Shown here piece after piece: positions 1 through 7,420 of a stretch of 64,000 nt of DNA. The notes below the pieces were generated by a model. It was not told the origin of the DNA and made no database searches. It worked only from the letters and a program-made list of their open reading frames with translations. The translations under genes were made by a program, and so were the position numbers. The DNA is taken from NCBI GenBank assembly GCA_050049775.1, contig JASFVP010000003.1, positions 38,756-102,755 of the forward strand, in the 5' to 3' direction. Numbering within the stretch: position 1 is the first letter of the stretch; each line of letters opens with the position of its first letter. Origin of the DNA: JABDQZ01 sp050049775. Lineage in GTDB: Bacteria; Pseudomonadota; Gammaproteobacteria; Chromatiales; Chromatiaceae.

Positions 1-605
1 CGGGTGCCGATGCGGTCAAGGTCGGTATCGGCCCGGGTTCGATCTGTACCACTCGCGTGGTCGCCGGTGTCGGCGTACCGCAGATCACGGCGGTTGCCAA
101 CGTCGCAGAGGCACTGGAAGGCACCGGTGTGCCGCTGATCGCCGACGGTGGCCTGCGTTACTCCGGTGATATCGCCAAGGTGCTGGTGGCCGGGGCGCAC
201 ACGGTCATGGTCGGCGGCCTGTTTGCCGGTACCGACGAGTCACCAGGTGAGGTCGAGCTGTTCCAGGGGCGTTCCTACAAATCCTACCGTGGCATGGGTT
301 CACTCGGCGCCATGTCCGGCCAGCAGGGTTCTTCCGACCGCTATTTCCAGGAAGACACCAAGGAATCCGACAAACTGGTGCCGGAAGGCATTGAGGGGCG
401 TGTGCCGTACAAGGGGCCATTGATCAACATCATTCACCAGCTCATCGGTGGTGTGCGTTCCAGCATGGGTTATACCGGTTGCGCCAGCATCGATGAAATG
501 CGCAGCAAGCCGGAATTTGTGCGTGTTACCAGCGCCGGTATGCGTGAATCCCATGTACACGATGTACAGATCACCAAGGAAGCACCAAACTACCGTACTG
601 ATTAA
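1..605 (+). CDS. guaB: IMP dehydrogenase, C-terminal part (5' end outside window)
   Basis: Last ~200 residues of inosine-5'-monophosphate dehydrogenase, which makes XMP from IMP with NAD+ in GTP synthesis. The reading frame is open from nt 3. The catalytic loop GIGPGSICTTR, with the active-site Cys codon near nt 45, is followed by the flap region and the C-terminal tyrosine-rich stretch (SYKSYRGMGSLGAM). This is the expected order for the second half of the barrel. The N-terminal half and the CBS pair lie upstream of the window. guaA follows 116 nt downstream on the same strand, the usual guaBA arrangement. The product of this enzyme is the substrate of the next. Confidence 0.97.
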   Translation, partial: GADAVKVGIGPGSICTTRVVAGVGVPQITAVANVAEALEGTGVPLIADGGLRYSGDIAKVLVAGAHTVMVGGLFAGTDESPGEVELFQGRSYKSYRGMGSLGAMSGQQGSSDRYFQEDTKESDKLVPEGIEGRVPYKGPLINIIHQLIGGVRSSMGYTGCASIDEMRSKPEFVRVTSAGMRESHVHDVQITKEAPNYRTD

Positions 606-634
606 TCTTACCCTGAAGAACACGGTATTCGCGG

Positions 635-658
635 GCAACTGATCATGTGTTCAGTTGC
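635..658 (+). other. Inverted repeat between guaB and guaA
   Basis: A perfect 8-bp inverted repeat (GCAACTGA / TCAGTTGC) with an 8-nt loop lies between the two gua genes. No T-run follows, so it does not look like a strong intrinsic terminator. It may be an intercistronic RNA hairpin. Confidence 0.4.
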
Positions 659-721
659 TGTTGCCTCAAACAGGCATGTTCGCTGAATCCGTGATCTTTG
701 TGGTTAACCGGCCATCTGTCT

Positions 722-2299
722 ATGACTCAAAACATCCATAACCATCGCATTATCATTGTCGATTTCGGTTCGCAGTACACCCAGCTGATTGCCCGGCGTG
801 TGCGCGAGGCCGGTGTCTACTGTGAAATCTGGCCCTACGATCACTGTGAGGAAGCAATTCGCGAACAGCAGCCCAAAGGCATTATTCTGTCGGGCGGGCC
901 GGAAACTGTGACCGCCGAAGACACACCGCGTGCGCCGCAAATGGTTTTTGAACTTGGCGTGCCGGTGCTGGGCATCTGTTATGGTATGCAGACCATGGCC
1001 GCGCAACTGGGTGGCAAGGTCAGTTCATCGGATCGTCATGAATACGGTTATGCCCAGGTACGCGCCCGCGGCCATTCGCGTCTGCTGACCAACATCGAGG
1101 ACCACACCAGTCCGGAAGGCTACGGTTTGTTGGATGTCTGGATGAGCCATGGCGACCGTGTCGATGAACTGCCGGAAGGTTTCATCGCCATCTGCACCAC
1201 CGACAATGCACCGCTGGCCGGTATGGCCAATGAGGAAAAGTCGTTCTACGGTTTGCAGTTCCATCCCGAAGTGACGCATACCCGTCAGGGCAAACGCATT
1301 ATCGATCGCTTTGTGCACGATATCTGCGGCTGTGACGCATTATGGAATCCGGCCGGCATCATTGCTGACAGCATCGCTTCGGTGCGAGAGCAGGTCGGTG
1401 ATGCGCAGGTAGTGTTGGGACTGTCCGGCGGCGTGGACTCGTCGGTGGTGGCGGCACTGCTGCATCAGGCCATCGGCGACAGGCTGACCTGTATCTTTGT
1501 CGATAACGGCCTGCTGCGACTGCACGAAGGCGATCAGGTCATGGCGACTTTTGCCGAGCACATGGGTGTGAAAGTGATTCGTGTCGACGCCGAGCAGCGT
1601 TTTCTCGATGCGCTCAAGGGCGAGGCCGACCCGGAAAAGAAACGCAAAATCATCGGCAATCTGTTCATCGACATTTTCGAAGAAGAAGCCGGTAAACTGG
1701 AAAACGTCGACTTCCTGGCCCAGGGTACGATTTACCCGGACGTGATCGAATCGGCCGGCGCCAAGTCGGGCAAGGCGCATGTCATCAAATCGCATCACAA
1801 TGTCGGTGGCCTGCCGGACTATATGAAACTCAAGCTGGTCGAACCGCTGCGTGAATTGTTCAAGGATGAAGTGCGCAAGATCGGTGTCGAGGTCGGCCTG
1901 CCATCGGAAATGGTGTATCGCCATCCGTTCCCGGGACCGGGTCTGGGTGTGCGCATTCTTGGTGAAGTCAAAAAAGAATACGCGGACCTGCTGCGTCTGG
2001 CTGATGACATCTTCATCAGCGAGCTGCGCAATCACAACCTGTATGACGAAGTCAGCCAGGCATTCACGGTATTTTTACCGGTCAAGTCGGTTGGGGTAGT
2101 AGGCGATGCGCGCCAGTACGAATACGTGGTATCGCTGCGCGCGGTCGAAACCATCGATTTCATGACCGCCCGCTGGGCACACCTGCCGTACGAATTCCTC
2201 GAACTGGTGTCGCGCCGTATCATCAACGAAGTCAAAGGCATTTCACGCGTCGCCTACGACATCTCCAGCAAGCCGCCGGCTACGATTGAGTGGGAATGA
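722..2299 (+). CDS. guaA: GMP synthase (glutamine-hydrolysing)
   Basis: Converts XMP, ATP and glutamine to GMP. The protein is 525 aa with the E. coli-like start MTQNIHNHRI; an ATG eight codons upstream is rejected because homologues begin here. Residues 1-~200 form the class I glutamine amidotransferase (GICYGMQ with Cys86; FHPEVTHT with the His/Glu of the triad). Next comes the ATP-pyrophosphatase with the P-loop LGLSGGVDSS near residue 230. The C-terminal dimerisation domain ends KPPATIEWE. All key residues are present. It is cotranscribed with guaB. The 3' end of guaA is a known integration site for genomic islands, and conjugative-element remnants start about 100 nt beyond the stop. Confidence 0.98.
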   Translation: MTQNIHNHRIIIVDFGSQYTQLIARRVREAGVYCEIWPYDHCEEAIREQQPKGIILSGGPETVTAEDTPRAPQMVFELGVPVLGICYGMQTMAAQLGGKVSSSDRHEYGYAQVRARGHSRLLTNIEDHTSPEGYGLLDVWMSHGDRVDELPEGFIAICTTDNAPLAGMANEEKSFYGLQFHPEVTHTRQGKRIIDRFVHDICGCDALWNPAGIIADSIASVREQVGDAQVVLGLSGGVDSSVVAALLHQAIGDRLTCIFVDNGLLRLHEGDQVMATFAEHMGVKVIRVDAEQRFLDALKGEADPEKKRKIIGNLFIDIFEEEAGKLENVDFLAQGTIYPDVIESAGAKSGKAHVIKSHHNVGGLPDYMKLKLVEPLRELFKDEVRKIGVEVGLPSEMVYRHPFPGPGLGVRILGEVKKEYADLLRLADDIFISELRNHNLYDEVSQAFTVFLPVKSVGVVGDARQYEYVVSLRAVETIDFMTARWAHLPYEFLELVSRRIINEVKGISRVAYDISSKPPATIEWE

Positions 2300-2406
2300 T
2301 TCCACGCCTGGTACTGGTAGGCATCTACAGTCATCAAATAACACATAACTCGTTGCAATAACCGGGTTACTCTTATTTCTGTCTGACGCCAGCAGAACTG
2401 ATCAGA

Positions 2407-2634
2407 TTGCCTAATCGACCGACTTTTGTATTTATGGAGGACGATCAGCTCTGGAAAATTCGCATGGTGTTGCCGGGAGCAGACTCGGATATGCCTGAGA
2501 CGATCACCGAGATAGTCAATGAGATGGAACGATCCTACATCACCAACGATAATTGGAACCGTGTGCAGGAATTGTGGTGGGGAGATTCGCCAGATGTTAA
2601 CAAATCTGAGTTAAAACCGGTGGCAGCCCCGTGA
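2407..2634 (+). pseudogene. Small ORF, probably the 3' remnant of a conjugative-element gene (TraD-like position)
   Basis: An open frame of 75 codons with a weak TTG start (an ATG lies at 2434). The product is acidic with WKIRMVLPGADSD and a Trp pair near the end, and shows no signal or membrane segment. Its stop overlaps the GTG start of the following decayed gene (GTGA at 2631), a translational-coupling arrangement typical of operons. In PFL_4697-type conjugative elements the gene before PFL_4697 encodes the coupling protein TraD, so this may be the surviving C-terminus of that gene. This is positional inference; I do not recognise the sequence itself. It could also be a genuine short hypothetical gene. 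Confidence 0.4.
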
Positions 2635-3350
2635 CAGATCTTTGTCACCAGCTAGTTCAGCAAGGCTGCTTGAAGGCCTTATCGGCTGTTGCGAAGACCA
2701 TCCGGTAGTTGTTGTTTTCGCTGTTGTTCTCGATCATTCTCGAATGGGTTGGCATGGCGCAATGTTGGTAAAACAAAAAAGGCGATCACAGCCGCAACAT
2801 GCTGATCACGGAAATCAGTTATTTCGATAACGATTTTTGTTGCAGGGTTGTGACCTCTGATTCAGCACGATTCGGTAAACGGTTTACCGATAATTCCTAC
2901 CACTACCTATTTGAGGTGACGTGATTTGCGGATTTCATCCAATATATCTCACAATCTCTGCGGAAGTATGAGCAAGATGTCAGTGCGACGCGGCAAGAGG
3001 TTTGCAAATCCATGGCAGACTACGTGCCGGCCATTCTGCAGGTGCCCCATGTGTTCTCAGCACACCTTGCTATTTTGCCCCTGGCAATGCCAACCTTCCA
3101 ATTGTTTAGCTTGGTCGCGCTCGTCGATGGATTGGTGTAATGCGATCCGCGCCGATGGGGTGGAGTTCGAGAGAGTTCCTTTGTCTACCACTATGCGAAG
3201 AAGGCGGCACCACCCTTGGTTGTCCTGACCTGGGTGATTTATCTCGCTTTGCCGGTCAGTCTGCATCCGACTTTTGTCATCTTACCGTTTGCAACGCTGT
3301 TCGCGCTGACGATGGCTGTTGTGGCGAGCACGTTCAAGAAATATCTGTAA
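2631..3350 (+). pseudogene. Decayed ICE membrane protein, PFL_4697 (TIGR03747) family
   Basis: Reading one frame from GTG 2631 to the stop at 3348 gives a recognisable but interrupted protein. The N-terminal membrane segment reads LLFSLLFSIILEWVGMA. The middle has SLRKYEQDVSATRQEV. The C-terminal half carries the family signature VALVDGLV, then RRWGGVRESSFVYHYAKKA, WVIYLALPVSLHP and the ending TFKKYL. Four in-frame stops interrupt it (TAG 2706, TAA 2769, TGA 2922, TAA 3138) and no frameshift is needed. The family is a membrane component of integrative conjugative element transfer modules. Frame and key blocks survive, so decay is by point mutation and fairly recent. The stops could also mean an unusual code, but no other gene here supports that. 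Confidence 0.85.
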
Positions 3351-3841
3351 ATTTGCCGGGATTTACATTAGTCTGATTGAAAAACAATACGCTAAAGGAA
3401 GCCAGCGTGGAAAATATGTTCGTAATATGGAGTTTAGTCCAGTCGCGAAGGTCTACTTATCGATCACTTTTCAGATATTCACTGGTGCAATTACACTATA
3501 AATCAGTAAGATGGTGGCTTTCACCCCTAAGTGGAAGTTCAGCTTATGGAGAACAAGTTGATAATTTATTGACATAGCTGACCTAGCTCTCTAATGGTGG
3601 TGATTTTTATCTGTTATCAACCAAAAAAATTCCAATTTATCTAGCCTGTCGGGGTTAAGGAGAACCTAGTAAATGGATCGTTACTACAGTCACTATTCTT
3701 TCGTTATGCTCTTATGTCCATTCTCTTGGGCTTAATGACCGCAAAATTTCCATTTTACTATATACGCCTTAAGTAACAAGCAAACGACGAACACTCGGAG
3801 AAAAGACTGTCAATATGTAAATAAACCAAGGGAGGTTAGCT
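3351..3841 (+). other. Gene-poor, AT-rich stretch upstream of the secreted cytochrome-like gene
   Basis: About 490 nt between the decayed conjugation gene and the next real gene. Short open frames occur (for example 3377-3577) but have no convincing ribosome site or recognisable product. The stretch is visibly richer in A+T than the guaA side. It presumably holds the promoter of the 3842 gene; a good Shine-Dalgarno (GGGAGGT) lies just before that start. I see no repeat or RNA gene here. Confidence 0.5.
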
Positions 3842-5509
3842 ATGATTAAGAAATTTTCAGGGATGTTTGTACGCGTTATCAAGTCATTCGCTGTGTCGCT
3901 GGCGACCGGTCTATTCATCGGCGCTTCCAGCCTACACGCAGCACAATGTAAGTCTGGGCTGAATCAGATCGATTATGCGATGTATTTTCATGCAGAGGTA
4001 CGAGATAGCGAAGAGTGCGCCATGTCGGTGAAAAATGGACGCATTGTTATGGGCGACCATCTGACTAATGCTGCGATGACCTGCCCAGATATGTTTTCCT
4101 GGAAGTTGTTCGTAGAGGTAGTTCAGGACAAGTGGTGGACAAACTGGGCGGATGAACAACAAAACTGGCCCGAACAGCCTTATCCACTGTGTTCCGGTAG
4201 TCAGGCTCCGTCAAAAGCCAAGTGTTGTAGCCCAGACGCTACTGGCAATGATAAGGAGCATTGTCCGGTATTCCCGGGTGATAGCATGGCTACATTAAAG
4301 GCCACGGATGAAGCCATGCTAAATCCGCCAGCGCGTGCATTGCGTAACGGCTTTACGTCACTTATCCATAGCTTGGCGCCACGCCTGAACCGCCTACTGG
4401 AAAAAAGTGGTGAAACCGGGCCGGAGGCGGAGAGCATTGGCCGTATTATCCGCCAAGATAACTCGGAACTGACGGTACGTAACCGACCATTCCATGAGTA
4501 TCTTTTCCGCAATAACCTGTACAACACAGAAGGAGTTGTCGATGTATACAATCGTAATTCCCGTAACATTCCGACGCATGCGCCATATCATCCAACCAGC
4601 ACCTCTGTAGGTGGCGGCCAGACAGTTGCTGAGTTGAGTGTGATTGATCTGCCGACCACAGCCATCATGATCAAGTCCAACTGGATTGCTGAGAGTCTGG
4701 CGAAAAAACTAGGTATTAAGGAAGACCCGATGTGGCCGTTCATTAAGAAAATGATGAAGAATGGTGATAAAAAAGAGATCCACTGGCTGGTGGCCTTCCA
4801 CGTGTCATCCAAGGATATACCCAACTGGGTATGGACGACCTTTGAGCATGTTTCAATGCCGGGGCGGTGTGACTTTACCGGTTGTAATGATTCCTATGGT
4901 TATACCAGCATGGATAAACTGCCTCCTGGCGTAGCGGATAATTACGTTGCACCAAAGATGCAGTGTGATGATCTTGCGACTGCCTCATGGGTGTTTAAGC
5001 ATGACCAGCAGTATACGCCGGAGGCGATACGTGACGATTTGAAGCAGGTGTTCGCGAGCCTGGGGATCGGATCGCAAAAATCTACCAACCCGAATGAACC
5101 GACAATGAAGGATACTGGCTGGCTGAGCTATCGCCTGAAGGGTTCGCAGGTGGAATTCACCAATTCCATGGGGCGTGATTCCTTCCTGGGTAATTCGATT
5201 ACCGAGGCGGGCTTTATGGATGGTTCCAGCTGTATTACATGCCATGCACGGGCGGGAAGCGATCAGTATGGCATTTTAAAAGTGCCACCACCTGAGGGTA
5301 GGGGGGTTTTTCCACTGAGCGTTTTTTCCAATACCCTGAGTGATTACGGTTATGGTCGCAGTGATCATGGCATACCAAATCCGGATTGGTATCACGACAG
5401 CAATCAGCCTCCCAGCCTGAAGGTGTTACAGACTGATTTTGTCTGGGGGTTTCTTTTCGCAAGAACAGTTAACTGGATCAAGGACAGCTCTGGAGGCGAA
5501 AAAAGGTAA
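3842..5509 (+). CDS. Secreted monoheme c-type cytochrome-like protein, unknown function
   Basis: 555 aa. A long Sec signal peptide (residues 1-~34, hydrophobic core VSLATGLFIGASS, then HAA) points to the periplasm. The mature protein is Cys-rich in its first 130 residues. A single haem c motif CITCH lies at residues ~464-468, followed by ARAGSDQYG. Trp-rich stretches (DKWWTNWADEQQNW; HVSSKDIPNWVWTTFEHV) suggest a compact globular fold. Covalent haem attachment is inferred from the CxxCH motif and export; no second haem site is visible. The start has a strong ribosome site (GGGAGGT). It sits intact among decayed conjugation genes, upstream of a small gene on the same strand, so it is probably cargo of the former element. 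I do not recognise a functional family. Confidence 0.85.
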   Translation: MIKKFSGMFVRVIKSFAVSLATGLFIGASSLHAAQCKSGLNQIDYAMYFHAEVRDSEECAMSVKNGRIVMGDHLTNAAMTCPDMFSWKLFVEVVQDKWWTNWADEQQNWPEQPYPLCSGSQAPSKAKCCSPDATGNDKEHCPVFPGDSMATLKATDEAMLNPPARALRNGFTSLIHSLAPRLNRLLEKSGETGPEAESIGRIIRQDNSELTVRNRPFHEYLFRNNLYNTEGVVDVYNRNSRNIPTHAPYHPTSTSVGGGQTVAELSVIDLPTTAIMIKSNWIAESLAKKLGIKEDPMWPFIKKMMKNGDKKEIHWLVAFHVSSKDIPNWVWTTFEHVSMPGRCDFTGCNDSYGYTSMDKLPPGVADNYVAPKMQCDDLATASWVFKHDQQYTPEAIRDDLKQVFASLGIGSQKSTNPNEPTMKDTGWLSYRLKGSQVEFTNSMGRDSFLGNSITEAGFMDGSSCITCHARAGSDQYGILKVPPPEGRGVFPLSVFSNTLSDYGYGRSDHGIPNPDWYHDSNQPPSLKVLQTDFVWGFLFARTVNWIKDSSGGEKR

Positions 5510-5524
5510 CAGAGTACTGACAGT

Positions 5525-5545
5525 GGGCCAGGGTGTTCCTGGCCC
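5525..5545 (+). terminator. GC-rich hairpin between the cytochrome-like gene and its small partner
   Basis: Perfect 8-bp stem GGGCCAGG / CCTGGCCC with loop GTGTT, 15 nt after the 3842 gene stop. The tail (GTTATATATC) is not a clean T-run, so it may only partly terminate or may stabilise the upstream mRNA while letting some transcripts continue into 5576. Confidence 0.55.
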
Positions 5546-5575
5546 GTTATATATCTGCTTAAGGGAAGGTTATTT

Positions 5576-6022
5576 ATGAGCCAGACGATGATTACCGGAA
5601 AATGGATTTATCGTAGTTATGTGAGCCTGCCACGGATGTTAATTATACCGGACAAAGATGATTGCGAGAGTGAAAAACAGTGCTGCAGTGAGCTGAAATC
5701 ACTACTGTTCGGGCAAGCGGTACTGGAATTGAACGAGACGGCACCCAGTGTGATTGTAGGGACGATTGGTGGGACGGGTTGGTCGCTGGATATTTCTGGG
5801 TCGGCTACGTACGGCAATCCAAGTCAATTGTTGTTTCGTGGCGAGGGCGAGATTGGCGGTGAGCCATGGATTTATGATTACCAGGGTTATCTGGTGCCTG
5901 CTTGGACAGGAGGTATTGATCAACGCCCAGCGCTAGTCGGTAGTATTTTACGGGTTATCAGTCATTCAGATGGACGCTCGCCCGCAGGAGTAGTGGCTTG
6001 CTGGATCGCGGTGAAAAAATAG
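5576..6022 (+). CDS. Hypothetical 148-aa protein, partner of the monoheme protein
   Basis: 148 aa with no signal peptide or membrane segment. It contains a CCSEL Cys pair (DCESEKQCC) near residue 35 and alternating hydrophobic/glycine stretches (VIVGTIGGTGWSLDISGSA) that suggest a beta-rich fold. It starts with ATG behind a good ribosome site (GGGAAGG) 66 nt after the 3842 gene on the same strand, so both are likely read as one unit with a hairpin between. I do not recognise a family. Its intact state, in a region where neighbouring conjugation genes are broken, argues that the pair is still under selection. Confidence 0.7.
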   Translation: MSQTMITGKWIYRSYVSLPRMLIIPDKDDCESEKQCCSELKSLLFGQAVLELNETAPSVIVGTIGGTGWSLDISGSATYGNPSQLLFRGEGEIGGEPWIYDYQGYLVPAWTGGIDQRPALVGSILRVISHSDGRSPAGVVACWIAVKK

Positions 6023-6248
6023 ACTTCGCTTAGCCTCATAGCTCAGCTGCATGCATATCTCTGCTAGTTCGGCTGAACCGGGGTAAACGTTGACGTCTTT
6101 ACCCTCATGTACGGGAAGTTTCGAGTTGAGGTCAACATGACAGTGGTGCTATTTTCACGCGTGCTTATTTCCCCTAGCAGAGTTCGCGGGTATTGGGTGC
6201 AGACTAGAATTTGCATCATTCTTAATTCGAACCCGAGCCTGTTTATCG

Positions 6249-6510
6249 TTGTTCAAATATCCTAACCAACTTCTATCGTTGCGAAGTTGCCTATCATCAA
6301 GGGAATACCAATCGCCAGCTTTTGGTCGAACTCAGAAGTACGCATTAGTCCGATCAGGCGCGCATTCATGGACCTGTGAATGTCTGCAAGTTCCGGCTAA
6401 ACAGAATTTCAGAGTTAATCTGAAGCTCGAGAGTACCGTCCGTTATCTTGGTATCGAAGTAGATGACGCCTGCGCATCTCGGAGGAAGTCGAATTGTATC
6501 CATTCAGTGC
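6249..6510 (+). pseudogene. Fragment of a tyrosine-type recombinase/integrase
   Basis: A degenerate stretch in which KLESTVRYLGIEVDDA (nt 6423-6470) is recognisable. This is the extreme C-terminus, including the catalytic Tyr region, of a widespread small tyrosine recombinase. One base shift later the frame reads LRISEEVEL (from nt 6470), matching the family's LEISEQTE-like ending, so a single-base deletion separates the two. Upstream, AKQNFRVN resembles the family's RTKNLRAVQLL with a short deletion. The catalytic Arg and His boxes are not recoverable, so it is certainly non-functional. It supports a mobile origin of this region. The preceding ~220 nt (6023-6248) show no gene. Confidence 0.75.
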
Positions 6511-6642
6511 AGTACCGCGCGTACTGCCACTCTTTCTATCGGTGTTACTGAAAACTCCGCAGTTTCCTGAATTGATTTTCCATACCTAGTCCTCCCCGAA
6601 TCCCCCACCATGCGCGTCATGTGCAACACGGGGAGGACATCC

Positions 6643-6945
6643 ATGCAAATTACCAAACTGCTGGTCTCAGGACTGTTGATGACTGTATTGCCGGTTCAGT
6701 ATGCCATTGCTGGCGCAGGCGGTGTGCGGGCGGCACTCGCCCGGATTATCCACGAACTTAAGGCTATCGATCCGCTGATCACGGAAGCGGCTTCTCAAGA
6801 TAATCCAGATGCCAGTGTACGTTTCCATTATGAGTGGATGCATCAGTATCTTGATCGGATTCGCCTCGGGATCCAGGAACACATCGATGCACCACGTTCG
6901 GAACCCAGGACTTTCCCGCCGCTGCGTGGCGATTACCGTCGGTGA
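6643..6945 (+). CDS. RAQPRD-family integrative conjugative element protein
   Basis: 100 aa. The start is set at ATG 6643, 8 nt after GGGGAGG; an in-frame ATG at 6610 would add an unlikely N-terminus. A signal peptide (LLVSGLLMTVLPVQYAIAG) precedes an amphipathic helical middle (ARIIHELKAIDPLITEA). The C-terminus EPRTFPPLRGDYRR matches the RAQPRD-family hallmark. Members are small exported proteins encoded in the transfer modules of PFL_47xx-type ICEs, with unknown biochemical role. In intact elements it follows the PFL_4697 gene, often after cargo, and precedes the DUF3262 gene, as here. The frame is intact, but the surrounding transfer genes are broken or absent, so it is probably a relic. 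Confidence 0.85.
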   Translation: MQITKLLVSGLLMTVLPVQYAIAGAGGVRAALARIIHELKAIDPLITEAASQDNPDASVRFHYEWMHQYLDRIRLGIQEHIDAPRSEPRTFPPLRGDYRR

Positions 6946-6957
6946 TATTGGGTCATG

Positions 6958-7175
6958 ATGGCAACACAGAACACGGCATCTCAAGCGGGCTCCGGTTTTA
7001 CGCCGGCAACCCTGCTGACCGGAATCGCATCGGTCATGCTGGTGCTGGCCTTCGTCTGGGTTATTTGGGTCTCGCTGGGCACTAGCATAACGGGAAGGTC
7101 GTTTTGTTCGATGTGGTCTGGTCGGTACTGCGCACCAGCATCGTGCTCATGGTGTTGGGTTTTTATCTACGGTAG
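6958..7175 (+). pseudogene. Frameshifted DUF3262-like ICE membrane protein (TIGR03758 type)
   Basis: The N-terminal half (ATG 6955 or 6958) reads ASQAGSGFTPATLL, then a membrane segment ending WVIWVSLGT. The frame then drifts into non-family sequence. Shifting frame just before nt 7095 restores KVVLFDVVWSVLRTSIV and GFYLR with a stop at 7173. This is the expected second membrane segment and C-terminus of this ~75-aa family. A single-base deletion (or two-base insertion) around 7081-7094 explains it. It lies 9-12 nt downstream of the RAQPRD gene, the standard order. The following TIGR03745-type genes are missing, so the element is truncated here. Confidence 0.8.
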
Positions 7176-7233
7176 CGGATGTTGGCCGATGTCGCAGGGG
7201 TTTGGGGCGTTTTCCCAGTATTGATAACAGTGG

Positions 7234-7303
7234 GGCACTCCGTTACCTCGGAGAGGAAGTAATCAACATATAACTTACTCTAATTACCTGAGTGCCTTCT
7301 TTT
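7234..7303 (+). terminator. Possible terminator after the conjugation relics
   Basis: Arms GGCACTC (7234-7240) and GAGTGCC (7290-7296) are complementary, and the right arm is followed by TTCTTTTTG. A small inner hairpin (CTCCG ... CGGAG) lies between them. The wide spacing makes this a weak call. Confidence 0.35.
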
Positions 7304-7420
7304 TGTCTGCCTGCGACCGCCTGAACAGCACATGTTTGCATTTCGCTATCATCAGCATGTAATAATTTTGTGCTCAGATGTGCGACTGTCTATTTGATAG
7401 CACCTGCACGGTCTGGCGAA

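Noticed and set aside
1340..2035. Minus-strand frame inside guaA
   Set aside because: Shadow of guaA; no independent evidence.
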